Origin: Pelagomonas calceolata
Taxonomy: Eukaryota; Sar; Pelagophyceae; Pelagomonadales; Pelagomonadaceae
Direction of reading: 5' to 3'
DNA: 64,000 nucleotides
NCBI GenBank assembly: GCA_918797485.1
Contig: CAKKNE010000003.1
Location: 2,976,001-3,040,000 of the forward strand
The position numbers and the translations under genes were made by a program. Shown here piece by piece: positions 15,806 through 25,255 of the stretch. The notes below the pieces were generated by a model. That model was not told the origin of the DNA. It made no database searches and saw only the letters and a program-made list of their open reading frames with translations. Position 1 is the first letter of the stretch. The number at the start of each line of letters is the position of its first letter.

Positions 15806-18613
15806 ATGTCTTCGACGCCGCCACGGACGCCCCAAAAGCGCAAAGCTCCAGAGGCCCCTTCCACGCCGCCGACCGTGTCAGCCAAGGGCCAGGGTGCGCC
15901 CGCCGCGGCGCCCATGACACCGCCGACGACGCTCGTGAGCCCGGCGGAGCCGCGGCCCAAAAAGCAGAACGTATCGAGAGAGGCGGTCCCGGTGTCTCAG
16001 GACGATGAGGAGGAGCGCGGCGCCGTCGCGGCGGCGGAGGAGACGACGCTCGCGCTGCGGCAGCTCGTGCCGGGGCGGAGCCGCGAGACGCTTCCGGGCC
16101 GGATAGTAGCCAAGTGCGGCAATTGTTATAAATGTGGGCAGCCGGGCCACTTCGCACGCGACTGCCTGCTGGAGTCCAGGGTTTTTCCTGCCAAATACCC
16201 TGGCGTGTGTCAAGGCTGCCGCGGTCCGATACGCGAGGAGGAGGATATCACGCGATGCCGCGGCGGCTATGCGCACGAGGCCTGCAAGATAAGCGTGGTT
16301 GTAGTGGAGGACCGAGAAGCGTTGCGGAGGCTCGAAGGCCCGGCGACGCCGGCGGACGAGGCGGAGGCAGTTCGCGAGTTCATGCGGAGCGGCAACGGCC
16401 ACGCGCTCGTCGAGGCGGGTGCGGGCTCGGGCAAGACGCGGCTGCTCGTCGACATCGCGTGTGAGTGCGAGGGCGGCGGCCGCCGGGCCCTCGTCCTCGC
16501 GTTCAACAAGGCCGCGCAACTCGAGCTCCGGAAACGCGGCGTGCGCGAGGCCAAGACGTTCCACGCGTTCGGCCTCGCCGCGTGGAAGGAGCATCTGGGC
16601 GGGAACGTGAATGTCTATCTGGGGAAGAAGTCCGTGCTGCTGCTGCACGCGCTCTACCCGCCGTCGCGGGCCGACGACGGTCCCAAGGCGAAGGTGTCGC
16701 TCACGTGCCTAGTGTTCCGCGGCTTCGTCGACAAGCTCGTGTCCGCCGCCAAAATTCGGTGCGTCGGCGTGGAGGGCTTCGCCAGCGACGCGGAGGGGCT
16801 CCGTGAAATCGCCGAGACGTGTCCTGCCTACGGCAAGAGCCTCGAGAAGCGGTGCTCGGGCCTCCCACGCCCTGTCAGAGACCGGCTGAAGGCGCGGTGG
16901 CCGACACGCACAGCCCTGTTGCAGCGGGGCGTCGAGCTCGCCGTCGAGGTCCTGGAGGCGAGCTGCGAGACGGCGCGGTCGGCCCACTGGAGGGGTAGGA
17001 CGCACCTCGTGTCCACCCGCGGCAGGCGGAAGAAGCTCCCCCTGCTCGACGGCGCCGACATGCTTTACATGGCGCTCGCCGACGGTATCCGATTGGATCC
17101 CGACGCCGAGGAGCCGATCTCGGTCCTCCTCGTCGACGAGGCGCAGGACTCGAACGCGGCGCGGCGCGAGATGTGCCTGCGCCTCCAGCGAGACAGCGGG
17201 TGCCGCGTCGTCGCCGTCGGCGACGACTGCCAGGCGATCTACGCGTTCCTCGGCGCGGACTCCGGCGCGCTCGCGCGCATCGGGGAGATTTTCGCAATGC
17301 GCCGCTTCCCGCTGTCGACGTGTTATCGCTGCCCGCGCAGCCACGTCAAGCTGGCGAACGAGGTCATCGACACTATAAACGACGAAGAGCAAGCGACTGC
17401 TGATAAAGAAGAGCGAGCGCCGGAGCTCCAGCATCATATCCGGCCGTGGCCGGGCGCGCCCGCGGGGGAGATCGTGCGCGACGCCGACTTCACGACGCAG
17501 CCGCTGCCGGGCGACGCCAATCTCGGTGCCGTGGTAACCCACGGCGCCGCGCGGTCCCGCGGCGGGAAGATTGGCATACTCTCGCGCACCAACGCCCCGC
17601 TGCTGGCGCTGCGCGACTGCCTCGCCATGAGACACGTCGCGGTCCGCTTCGAGGGCCTCGAGACGCTCGCGAAAAAGCTCAAGCACACGCTCGCGAAGAT
17701 CGGGGCGCGGACGTTCGACGAGCTGAAGGACTACCTCGCGGCGGAGTCGATGGCGGCGTCATTTCGCGACGACGGCGGCGAGAGCGACGGCGACGACGAT
17801 TTTGACCCGTACGCCGAGGAGGAGCCGAAGTCGTCGACGCGCTTAAAGGCGCGAGACATGCGCGCCTGCCTCGCGGTCGTCGTCGAGCGGCTCGAGTACG
17901 CTAGGAAGGGCGCGCCCGTCGACCTCGCGGACCTGGAGCGCCACATCGACGGGCTCTTCGCGAACGCTGAACACCTGCTGCCGCACGAGCAGGAGGAGCA
18001 GGTCGTGCTGAGCACCGTGCACCGCGCCAAGGGGCTCGAGTGGGACACGGTCTACGTGCTCCAGCCGGACGACCTGCCCTTTGGGCCCGTCATGGAATGG
18101 GGCTCGGAAAAAGACCGGCGCCAGGAGTACAACGTGCAGTACGTAGCCTACACGCGCGCCAAGGGGAAGCTCGTGTTCCTGCGCCATCTCCGTAAGAGCC
18201 GCGACGACCCCTGGAGCGACGTGATCGAAGGCCTGTTCGCTGCACCGCCACCGGAGGAGGAGGCGCGCCCGAGGCGCCCGGCCCCGGCGGCGGACCCGTA
18301 CGACCCCTGGCGCCGCCACTGCGAGTGGGCGAATGGCGCCGCCGACGCGCCGCCGCCGCCGCCGGAGCCCGCGCAGAATGATGCGCAGGATGATTTTTTT
18401 ACCTCTCTGGGCCTCGATGACATGCCCGCAACGCGGGCGGCGCTGGCGTCGGCGTATCGCCGACGCGTCCTGGTTGTTCACCCGGACAAGCAGATGCAGA
18501 AGCCGGCCGCCGAGCGGCTGTCCCCGGAAGAGGCAAAGCGGCTGTTCGTCGAGGCGACCTTCGCCTACGAGTTCCTCAAGGAAGCGTTCGACGACGACGA
18601 CGATTGTGAATAA
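15806..18613 (+). CDS. UvrD/Rep-type helicase with zinc knuckle and C-terminal J-like domain
   Basis: This encodes 935 aa from MSSTPPRTPQKRK; 20 in-frame residues upstream are judged leader. Order of parts: a Ser/Pro/Thr-rich basic N-terminus; a CCHC zinc knuckle (CYKCGQPGHFARDC, near 110) and another Cys pair (GVCQGCRGPI); then an SF1A helicase with Walker A (EAGAGSGKTRLL), motif Ia (LVLAFNKAAQLEL), Walker B DEAQ (VLLVDEAQDSN), motif III (VVAVGDDCQAIYAFLGA), motif IV (STCYRCPRSHVKLANEV), motif V (VVLSTVHRAKGLEWDTVYVL) and motif VI (NVQYVAYTRAKGKLVF). The last 80 residues contain AYRRRVLVVHPDKQ, a J-domain-like helix II and H-P-D loop. It is likely a nuclear DNA helicase in repair or anti-recombination. 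The fusion of a knuckle, a UvrD core and a J-like end is unusual. Confidence 0.88.
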   Translation: MSSTPPRTPQKRKAPEAPSTPPTVSAKGQGAPAAAPMTPPTTLVSPAEPRPKKQNVSREAVPVSQDDEEERGAVAAAEETTLALRQLVPGRSRETLPGRIVAKCGNCYKCGQPGHFARDCLLESRVFPAKYPGVCQGCRGPIREEEDITRCRGGYAHEACKISVVVVEDREALRRLEGPATPADEAEAVREFMRSGNGHALVEAGAGSGKTRLLVDIACECEGGGRRALVLAFNKAAQLELRKRGVREAKTFHAFGLAAWKEHLGGNVNVYLGKKSVLLLHALYPPSRADDGPKAKVSLTCLVFRGFVDKLVSAAKIRCVGVEGFASDAEGLREIAETCPAYGKSLEKRCSGLPRPVRDRLKARWPTRTALLQRGVELAVEVLEASCETARSAHWRGRTHLVSTRGRRKKLPLLDGADMLYMALADGIRLDPDAEEPISVLLVDEAQDSNAARREMCLRLQRDSGCRVVAVGDDCQAIYAFLGADSGALARIGEIFAMRRFPLSTCYRCPRSHVKLANEVIDTINDEEQATADKEERAPELQHHIRPWPGAPAGEIVRDADFTTQPLPGDANLGAVVTHGAARSRGGKIGILSRTNAPLLALRDCLAMRHVAVRFEGLETLAKKLKHTLAKIGARTFDELKDYLAAESMAASFRDDGGESDGDDDFDPYAEEEPKSSTRLKARDMRACLAVVVERLEYARKGAPVDLADLERHIDGLFANAEHLLPHEQEEQVVLSTVHRAKGLEWDTVYVLQPDDLPFGPVMEWGSEKDRRQEYNVQYVAYTRAKGKLVFLRHLRKSRDDPWSDVIEGLFAAPPPEEEARPRRPAPAADPYDPWRRHCEWANGAADAPPPPPEPAQNDAQDDFFTSLGLDDMPATRAALASAYRRRVLVVHPDKQMQKPAAERLSPEEAKRLFVEATFAYEFLKEAFDDDDDCE

Positions 18614-18639
18614 GACTGTAAGAACACACATGTACACAC

Positions 18640-20031
18640 CTAGTCCATAAACCCCTCCTCGTCCAGCAGCTCCGCCTCGGCCGCCCGCCGCGCCTCCTCC
18701 TCGGCGACGACCTGCCTAATGAACCTTTCGTCGTCCGAGTCGAAGTCCTCGTGCGGCCGCGGCACCATGAACGGGAACTCGTCGACCATGAGCTTCTCGC
18801 CCGGCTCGACCTCGCGGTAGTAGTCCGCGGGCCCGCCGTGGTGCGCCGAGTGGTGCAGCGGCAGCCAGCCGGCCTTGTCCCGCTGGTTCGCGGCCTGGGG
18901 CCAGGACTCCTTCACCGCCACGATCAGGCCGACGGGCGCGTCCGGGTGCATCGCGCAGACGTGGAGCGGCGTCCGGTCCCGCGTGTCCTTGGAGTGCGCC
19001 CCCTGCTCCCGGACGGCGTTGATCGCGTCGAGCCAGAAGCCGCACCGAATCAACGCGATGAGCGTCATGTTCTCGCGCGGGTGCGCCTCCTCCAAGGCCT
19101 TCATGACGCGCTCCGTGGCGCCGTGCCGCTTCGCGAGCGCCCACAATGGTGTTTCCCGGTGGTCGGCCCGCGCCACGGCGCGCGGGCAGGCCTCGACCAA
19201 GCTTTCGACGCAGGTCCAGAGCTGGTGGACGACCGCCAGCTCCACGGGCGTCCTCCCACTTTCGTCCACCGCGCCCGCGACGTCACTACTCTCCTGCGAG
19301 AGCAGCGCGTCCACCACAGCCCGGGCGCGCTTCGCCGGGTCCACGCCGGCGTGCGCGCCGACGGCGTGGCGCACGCTCGTCGACCGCGTCGCCTTGTACG
19401 GCACGCCGCCGCAACATGCCAAATGCAGCGGCGTCTGCGACGTGCGGTCGCGCGCCCGGATGGCCGCGGGCTGCAGCTTCATGAGCCCCTCGATGATCTC
19501 CGGCGGCGCGTGGGCCCGCGCCGCGAGATGCAACGCCGTGTGGCCCGCGACGGTCCGCCGCATGCCCTTGACCGCGCGCTTCGCGGCCAGAGGGTTCCTT
19601 AGCTTCTGCTCGATGGCCGGGAGTTGGGAAGTAGCCGTCGAATCATTAATAGTGTCCGGGTCGTCCACCGACTGCTGGCGGCTCCGCCGCGCCTTCCGCC
19701 GCCGCGCGACGCGCTTGTCGGCCTCGGTCTGCGCCATCTCGGCCGGGCTCTTGCCGCACAAGCGCGTCGCGAGGGTAACGCGGTACTCCGTGCGCATGTC
19801 GCTCAAATCGCGCTCCGTGTCCAAGGCATCATATATGCGTGTGATCGAGTCCCAGTCCTGCCGTAGAGCCGCGTCGAAGACGACGGCCTGGTCCTGCTCG
19901 CCGAGCACGAAGATGCCCTCGCGCCGCGGCGCCTGATCGTCGTGCGGGAGCGGGGACTTCTTCTTCGTGTCGCGCGACGCGCGCTCCATCTTGGAGCGCG
20001 TCGTGGCCAGGGGCGTGCTGGAGCGCGACAT
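18640..20031 (-). CDS. Ankyrin-repeat protein
   Basis: This encodes 463 aa from MSRSSTPLATTRSKMERA (the frame is open 19 codons further up). The N-terminal third is charged. Several ankyrin repeats follow from about 160 on: GHTALHLAARAHAPPEIIEG, SQTPLHLACCGGVPYK, GRTPVELAVVHQLWTCVESL, RETPLWALAKRHGATERVM, DRTPLHVCAMHPDAPVGLIV and GWLPLHHSAHHGGPADYY. The C-terminus is acidic (DSDDERFIRQVVAEEEARRA). Ankyrin repeats are protein-binding scaffolds; no catalytic domain is attached, so the partner is unknown. Confidence 0.85.
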   Translation of the reverse strand: MSRSSTPLATTRSKMERASRDTKKKSPLPHDDQAPRREGIFVLGEQDQAVVFDAALRQDWDSITRIYDALDTERDLSDMRTEYRVTLATRLCGKSPAEMAQTEADKRVARRRKARRSRQQSVDDPDTINDSTATSQLPAIEQKLRNPLAAKRAVKGMRRTVAGHTALHLAARAHAPPEIIEGLMKLQPAAIRARDRTSQTPLHLACCGGVPYKATRSTSVRHAVGAHAGVDPAKRARAVVDALLSQESSDVAGAVDESGRTPVELAVVHQLWTCVESLVEACPRAVARADHRETPLWALAKRHGATERVMKALEEAHPRENMTLIALIRCGFWLDAINAVREQGAHSKDTRDRTPLHVCAMHPDAPVGLIVAVKESWPQAANQRDKAGWLPLHHSAHHGGPADYYREVEPGEKLMVDEFPFMVPRPHEDFDSDDERFIRQVVAEEEARRAAEAELLDEEGFMD

Positions 20032-20299
20032 GGTTGTGCGGGGCAGCCTTGCCCGAAGCTGGTGACTTACGGAAGAACCTGCTCTCACTGCCTTTGGCGC
20101 CGGATATGCGGAGCACGGGCCCCAAAAAGCAGGGGCTCTCCGGTCGCGACGTCGCGGGCGCTGCGGGGGTTCGGGTTTTACACGCGCGCGACCCCTAGTC
20201 GCTCCCGCTCCCCCGGGACGCTGCGATGCGTGCGGGGTCTGTGAATGGCGACCGATTAAATACGACTACAACGGTCTCGAGTCTTAAAAAGAGGCACAT

Positions 20300-21190
20300 C
20301 TACTTGCCCGTCCAGAGCTTGCCCGCGTCGATGGAGCCGTCGCGGAGGCCCTTCCAGGCGGCGTGCGTCTCGGCGATGACCTCGACGGTCTTGGCCTTCG
20401 GCAGCGCGGCCTCGTCGAAGCCGAAGGCGTTGAGCGGCTTGTCGTCGGGCGTCTTGTACCACCGGAACCACTCGCGGATGCCCGAGACGTAGCCGGGGCA
20501 CTCCTTCTCCACATCATCAATGTCGTTCAGCTTCGACGCGAGCGGGTCGGACGTGGCCACCGCGATGACCTTCCAGTCGAGCTCGCCGTCGTCGATCATC
20601 GCGAGGACGCCGAGAGGCTTCACCGGCGTGACCGAGCCCGCTTCTAAGGCGGAGGAGCCGATCTCGACCACGTCGATCGGGTCGTCGTCGCCGAAGCAGC
20701 CGAGCTCGGGGTGCTTCTCGTTCGGGTTCTCCCACGTCTGGGGCAGGCACCTGTGCATGGATCAAAATGTCACGGCGCGTTCCGTCGACCTCCACGCCAT
20801 CGAAGCGACGCCTGCTCGACGGCGTGGCGGTGTGGTTGATTTGTGCACAGGCAAACACCCATAGTTCCAGAAGATGGGGCCGTGGTAGAAGCGGAGCTTG
20901 CCCTTCTTCGTGTCCTGCATGATGGGGTTGGACTCGCCCTTCGTGTCGACCTCCATCTTGGCCAGGCCGTACTTCGGGATCTCGGTGACCATGTTGTAGG
21001 CGCCGCCGCCGGCCTCGAGCGGGATGTCGTGCCAGGGCGAGATGCGCTTGCCGCCCTCCTCGAAGAACTGGCGGTAGCTCTCGGTGCCCTCGGCGCCCTC
21101 GACGACGGTCGTCGAGGCGAGGCGCGCGGCGCGCGCGGCGCCGCGCGCGGCGCGCGCGAAGCAGGCCGCCGGGCGCAGCAGCAGCGACAC
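20300..21190 (-). CDS. Soluble inorganic pyrophosphatase, organellar form, split by an introner
   Basis: Exon 1 is 21190-20859 and exon 2 is 20750-20300, giving 260 aa. Residues 1-25 (MSLLLRPAACFARAARGAAR) look like a mitochondrial or plastid presequence. The family I pyrophosphatase core is clear: SPWHDIPLEA, NMVTEIPKYGLAKMEV, FWNYGCLP joined to QTWENPNEKHP, and the metal-binding acidic cluster GCFGDDDPIDVVEIG, then KPLGVLAMIDDGELDWKVIA. It hydrolyses pyrophosphate to two phosphates. Removal of the intron restores NYGCLPQTWENP exactly, which the family requires; this is the best functional test of the introner model in the window. Confidence 0.95.
20751..20850 (-). mobile_element. Introner element, 100 bp, in the pyrophosphatase gene
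   Basis: The ends CTGTGCATGGATCAAAA and TTGATTTGTGCACAG form an imperfect inverted repeat. The flanks GCAGGCAC and GCAAACAC match at 6 of 8. The core has the same hairpin as the 14.9-kb copy (20792-20827, one arm with one change), and both share ACGGCGCGTTC next to it, so they are one subfamily. The intron on the gene strand is GTGTTTGC plus the element (20858-20751). Confidence 0.9.
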
Positions 21191-21781
21191 GGACCTGTGT
21201 GTTTTTTTTTGTTACCAAGGAGGGTCTTATACCCGAACTTGACCTCTAGATTCCTCTAGAGTTCTGGTTCTGCAAGAACCCTGGTCTTGCTCTTCCTCTG
21301 GGTGTAACGCGTCGCGCGCGCCGGCCAGTCTGATTTTTTGCCCGTGCGCCGGCGTGCGCGCGCGGCGCGCCGGCGGCCGCGCGGCGGCCGCCGCGCGAGC
21401 GCTTCCGGGCAAGCCGCGCGTGGCTGCGCTTTGTGCAGTGGGTTTGGCTACACCTTTGGTGCTCGAGGCAGGAGCATCGTACAGCCTTGAAATTTGTGCA
21501 ACTGCGAAATAACGCGTCCTGGGACACTGTCCTTGCATGGCAATGCGTGCAGCTTTGCTCATTGTGGAGTTAGCTTGGTAGCACCTGGGACACGCAACAA
21601 CTCGCTGTGCTCCGGATCTCTCGGCTCGCGGCCGCTCGCGCCTCCAAGAGCAGTCGTGCGGGACGGGGGAGTGCTAAAGAGCACGGAAATTTCTAGCTCT
21701 GGCATCTGGGCGCGGCGCGGGTCCCACCTCCAAGAACGACCGCGCACAGGACTCAGAAGAACGGTTAGACCGCGACACCCC
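21191..21781. other. Intergenic region without a gene
   Basis: This is upstream of the pyrophosphatase and downstream of the gene at 21782. It includes a T-run next to the pyrophosphatase start, a small hairpin GGTTCT-GCA-AGAACC near 21262-21276 and a GC-rich palindromic block near 21350-21410. I see no coding signal. Confidence 0.5.
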
Positions 21782-22240
21782 CTACCGCTCCCAGAACTTC
21801 TTGGGCGCGGGCGGCGGCGGCGGCGGTTCCTCGTTCGCGAAGAGCGAGTCGGGCGTGTCGCGCACGTACCAGAAGTACTGCGCCATGGGGATCACGAAGG
21901 AGCCGAAGAGCAGCACGACGAAGAGCCCGAGGTACTTGTTCTTGCCCTTCTTGGTCTGCGCGCGAGTTTTGAACGTCGACCGGGCGTCGTCCAAAGGGTT
22001 CGGCTCGTCGATGATCTCCACCGTGTAGTCGCCGTACAAGCCCTCGCGCGTGATCGTCCGCGTCTTGGCGAGCGTCGTCGTGGGGAGCCGGCTGTTCAGC
22101 TTGGCGACGTCGACGGGCGCCGACGCCAGGGCCGCGGCGAGCGCGGCGTCGACGACGTTCAGTTTCGTCGGTTGTCGCGGCGCGGCGGCCGGCCCCACGA
22201 AGGCGCTGGCGGCGCCTAGGAGAGCGAGGAGGACCCTCAT
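21782..22240 (-). CDS. Plastid-targeted single-pass membrane protein, unknown
   Basis: This encodes 152 aa from MRVLLALLGAASAFVGPAAA, a textbook stramenopile bipartite presequence with the A-S-A-F site. The 49 in-frame residues upstream are judged leader. The mature part has a soluble N-terminal region (LNSRLPTTTLAKTRTITREG, YGDYTVEIIDEPNPLDD), a Lys-rich stretch, one membrane helix (YLGLFVVLLFGSFVIPMAQY) and a short Pro-rich tail. It probably lies in the thylakoid or inner plastid membrane. I recognise no family. Confidence 0.75.
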   Translation of the reverse strand: MRVLLALLGAASAFVGPAAAPRQPTKLNVVDAALAAALASAPVDVAKLNSRLPTTTLAKTRTITREGLYGDYTVEIIDEPNPLDDARSTFKTRAQTKKGKNKYLGLFVVLLFGSFVIPMAQYFWYVRDTPDSLFANEEPPPPPPAPKKFWER

Positions 22241-22797
22241 AATTGAAACCTGCGCGCGTGACGCGGTGCCGGCGCGGCGCGCGCGGGCGTCTTTTCTCGG
22301 CGACGCCGTGCGTGGTGCACGCGCGGTCTTCTTCTTCACCTCGTCTCTCGTTTTTGTGGGCTCCACGGCGCCGCCGCCTGGTCTCAAGTCCAGCTCTGCG
22401 GCACCCTGCTCACAGTCTGCCGAGCCAGATCTCTCGCAGCTCTGCCGTCGGCGTTGCCACTCGTCAAAATCGAAGTATTTGACGCGGCTACGGGCTCTTT
22501 ATAGCCTCCAAGCACTCACCAGCTCGGACTGGCTTGAGCAGCTTTGGCGCCTGAAATGCCCCGCGCCATGCTTTCTCTCACTCGTTTCGGACTTCCTCCA
22601 ACGCGTGGAGAGAGATCTTCGAGGGGAGAAAACCCGTTTAAACACCAAAAAAACGATTTGGCCGCCGCGCGCGCGTATATACAGCGTGCGCGCCTCCTCG
22701 CAGTCAATCAGTCACAGATTGCTGTATTTCACAGCCTGCCATTGCTAGCGCAGCCGCTGCGCGAGAAACCGTACCACAAGAACAGCAGCAGAGCAGC
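22241..22797. other. Divergent intergenic region with TATA-like boxes
   Basis: TATATA at 22676-22681 lies 117 bp upstream of the kinase start. On the other strand GGCTATAAAGAG near 22495-22506 could serve the plastid protein gene. GCTAGCGC at 22745-22752 resembles half of the CTAG palindrome. No gene is seen. Confidence 0.45.
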
Positions 22798-24078
22798 ATG
22801 CCAGTCCTCAGCCGAAACCAAGTCCTGAAGGGCGAGTTCCGCGTCGGCGCGAGATTAGGAGAGGGCGCCTGCGCCGAGGTCTACTGCTGCGAGCGTGTCC
22901 AGGGCGCTAAATTATCAAGAGCCCAAAAATTACAGCAATCCGACGCGGACCTCGTCGTCAAGGCCGCGCCGATCCCGCCCCAATCCAAGAAGAAGGCTAA
23001 AGATTATATGGACAAGAAGCGCGCCGCCGACACACTATTTGCGGAGCATTTGCTGTACGCCAACGTGCTGAACCGGCACCCGCGGCGCTTCGGCACGAAG
23101 GTCGGCTACGGCGAAGATCAGAACTGCCGGTATTTAGTACTGGAACGGCTCGGCCCGTCCCTGGGCGACGAGATGGCCGAGACGCGACTAACACCGCAAC
23201 AACTCGCGTCGATCGGCGCGGACTGCCTTGCTTCGTTAGAAGTGCTCCACGCGCAGAAGTACGTCTACTGCGACATGAAGCCCGAGAACATTATGCTGGG
23301 GACTTGTTCGTCCGGTCGGATCCGGGACAAGGACCAAGCGCGCTTGGTGGACTTTGGCGTCGCCACTAGATACGTCTCGGCCGTGTCCGGCAAACATAAA
23401 GCAGAGGACGAGGGCGGCGGCCAGGCGGGCACGCCGCGCTTCGCGTCCCTGGCGTCTTCATCATCGCCGCCGGCGCGCCGCGACGACGTCGAGGCCCTGG
23501 CCTACGTGTTGCTCTGCGCGGCCGCGGACGACCGCCTGCCCTGGGACTCTGCACAATCGGACGAGGCCGTGCTGGCGGCGAAGAAAAAGTGCGGCGACGC
23601 CTACGGCGTGCTCGCCGCGCTCGAGGACGATTTGGTGGGCTTCGCCGGCGACGCGCGGCCTTTGGGGGATTTCCTCGCGGACGCGCGCGCCCTCGCTCAT
23701 AATGCGGCGCCGGACTACGAGCGCCTGCGCGGCCACCTGCGGACCCTCGCCGCCTCTTCTTCAAAACGCCGCCGCTCCGGCGCGCCCGCTTCCTCCAAGC
23801 GGCGCAAGGCGCCCGCGCCCATGGACGAGTCGTCTTCTGAAGAAGAGGACGAGGCGCCGCGGCGCCCGCCGCCGCGGCGCCGCGCGGTGCCGATGGACTG
23901 CGACGCGCCGCCGCCGCCGCCGCGCCGCGCCGCGCGCAAGGCGCCCGCCGCGCGCAAGCCCGCCGCTCCGCGCAAGGCGCCCGCGCGCAAGAGCCCCAAG
24001 CGGGCGCCGCCCGGCAGGCCCGACGTCTCCATCGAGGCGCTCCTCGCGAAGGCGCGCGCGGCGAAGGCCAAGAAGTAA
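22798..24078 (+). CDS. VRK/casein kinase 1-like protein kinase
   Basis: This encodes 426 aa. The kinase domain covers about 10-300: glycine loop RLGEGACAEVY, invariant Lys in DLVVKAAP, a long insert, the lid YLVLERLGPSLGDEM, the catalytic loop YVYCDMKPENIML (the His-Arg of HRD replaced by Tyr-Cys), the DFG segment ARLVDFGVATRYV, and the CK1/VRK-type GTPRFASLAS and RRDDVEALAYVLL in place of APE. The C-terminal 110 residues are a basic low-complexity tail (RRAARKAPAARKPAAPRK, then KSPKRAPPGRP), which suggests a nuclear or chromatin location. The catalytic Asp and DFG are present, so it should be active. VRK fits the features slightly better than CK1. Confidence 0.85.
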   Translation: MPVLSRNQVLKGEFRVGARLGEGACAEVYCCERVQGAKLSRAQKLQQSDADLVVKAAPIPPQSKKKAKDYMDKKRAADTLFAEHLLYANVLNRHPRRFGTKVGYGEDQNCRYLVLERLGPSLGDEMAETRLTPQQLASIGADCLASLEVLHAQKYVYCDMKPENIMLGTCSSGRIRDKDQARLVDFGVATRYVSAVSGKHKAEDEGGGQAGTPRFASLASSSSPPARRDDVEALAYVLLCAAADDRLPWDSAQSDEAVLAAKKKCGDAYGVLAALEDDLVGFAGDARPLGDFLADARALAHNAAPDYERLRGHLRTLAASSSKRRRSGAPASSKRRKAPAPMDESSSEEEDEAPRRPPPRRRAVPMDCDAPPPPPRRAARKAPAARKPAAPRKAPARKSPKRAPPGRPDVSIEALLAKARAAKAKK

Positions 24079-24110
24079 GTGCGTGTGCGTCTCCTCCTGT
24101 GCACATGCTA

Positions 24111-24160
24111 GAGGCTCAGGCTAGTTACGTCGCGGGGCCCCGTACCCCTCCCGCAAGCCC
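24111..24160 (+). repeat. Dispersed intergenic repeat R, copy 2
   Basis: GAGGCTCAGGCTAGTTACGT followed by CGCGGGGCCCCGTACCCCTC matches copy 1 (7071-7130) except for a few bases at the end. It lies just after the kinase stop codon. Two CTAG half-sites follow near 24168-24180. Confidence 0.65.
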
Positions 24161-24363
24161 GTCCTCAGGCTAGAGACTAGCAACCAACCAAGCTGCTGTG
24201 GGCCACAGTGTGGCGGCGTCCTGCCAGCCGCTACTGCCCGTACGGCTCGTTTTGGCTGATGATTCGTGGCAAGAGTGACTAGCAACAAAATTTAAGCCTC
24301 GTATTTCCATCGATTACCACTACACTTCCAGGCAGCTGCATTGCAATCCTGCAGGCTGTCAGC

Positions 24364-25239
24364 ATGCTGGCATGGCGCTGGACCAGCGTCGCAGCAGCCG
24401 CCAACGCATTCGTGGTGCCGGCGGGCCCGCCTCGTCTCACGCTGCGCAGTCCGCCAGCAGCGGCGGTCGCCGACTACTCGTTCATGCTGCCCGCGTCGAC
24501 GGCGGTCGCGACGTGCTGCCAACTCTGCGGCATCGGCGGCGCGGCGCTCTTTTCGCCCATCTTCCTGCTCGTCTTCCCGCTGCTGGGCCCCGACTACCCG
24601 CTGGACTCGGCCGCCGCGGCCGTGGCGTCCGCGCTGCTAACGGAGACGTTCGGCTTCGCTTCTGGGCTCGTCGGCTACGCGCGGCGGGATCTGGTCGACT
24701 GGGCCGTGGCGCGGGAGATCCTCGCCGTCGCCGTCACCGGAGCGCTCGTCGGCGCGGTATGTGCGCCGTCGCTCGCCGGCGACGCGCAACTCCTGCGCGC
24801 CGTCTACGCGCTGCTGATGCTGTCGCTGGCGACGGACCTCGCGCGGCGGGACTGTGTGGCGCCGCCGCCCGGGGACAAGCTGACCGACGGCGCCGCGACG
24901 GCCGGCGGGGCCTTCCTCACGGGCCTGCTTGGCGTCGGCGTCGGCGAAGTCGTATTGCCGCAAATCTCGCGCGACCGGCCGCTGCCACAGGCCGCGGGCA
25001 CCTCCGTCGCCGTCGTCGCGGGCACCGCCGCGGCAGCCGCCGTAACACAACTGGCGGAGCTCGACGCGAGTGAAGTTCCGTGGGAGCTCGTCCGCTACAC
25101 GATCCCCGGGGTCATCCTCGGCGGCCAGATCGCGCCGCGCCTCGCGGGCCGCCTCGACGACCGGCAAATCGAGCGCGCGGCCGCCGCACTCTTCGCGGTC
25201 GTCGGCGCCGCCTTCGCGCTCAAGGCCGCGACGGGATAA
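24364..25239 (+). CDS. TauE/SafE-family permease, probably organellar
   Basis: This encodes 291 aa with about eight hydrophobic helices. The two family half-repeats are visible: CCQLCGIGGAALFSPIFLLV near 60-80 and LTGLLGVGVGEVVLPQISRD near 185-205. Each has the Gly-rich kink typical of the sulfite-exporter TauE/SafE fold. PQAAGTSVAVVAGTAAAAAV and ILGGQIAPRLAGRLDDRQIE complete the second half. The N-terminus (MLAWRWTSVAAAANAFVVP) contains an A-N-A-F site like stramenopile plastid presequences. The family exports small anions such as sulfite or sulfoacetate; the substrate is not known. Confidence 0.83.
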   Translation: MLAWRWTSVAAAANAFVVPAGPPRLTLRSPPAAAVADYSFMLPASTAVATCCQLCGIGGAALFSPIFLLVFPLLGPDYPLDSAAAAVASALLTETFGFASGLVGYARRDLVDWAVAREILAVAVTGALVGAVCAPSLAGDAQLLRAVYALLMLSLATDLARRDCVAPPPGDKLTDGAATAGGAFLTGLLGVGVGEVVLPQISRDRPLPQAAGTSVAVVAGTAAAAAVTQLAELDASEVPWELVRYTIPGVILGGQIAPRLAGRLDDRQIERAAAALFAVVGAAFALKAATG

Positions 25240-25255
25240 CTAAGTAAACATATTG

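Noticed and set aside
24168-24186. Additional CTAG palindrome near 24.17 kb
   Set aside because: Two CTAG half-sites are in direct, not inverted, arrangement with no CTTACA core.
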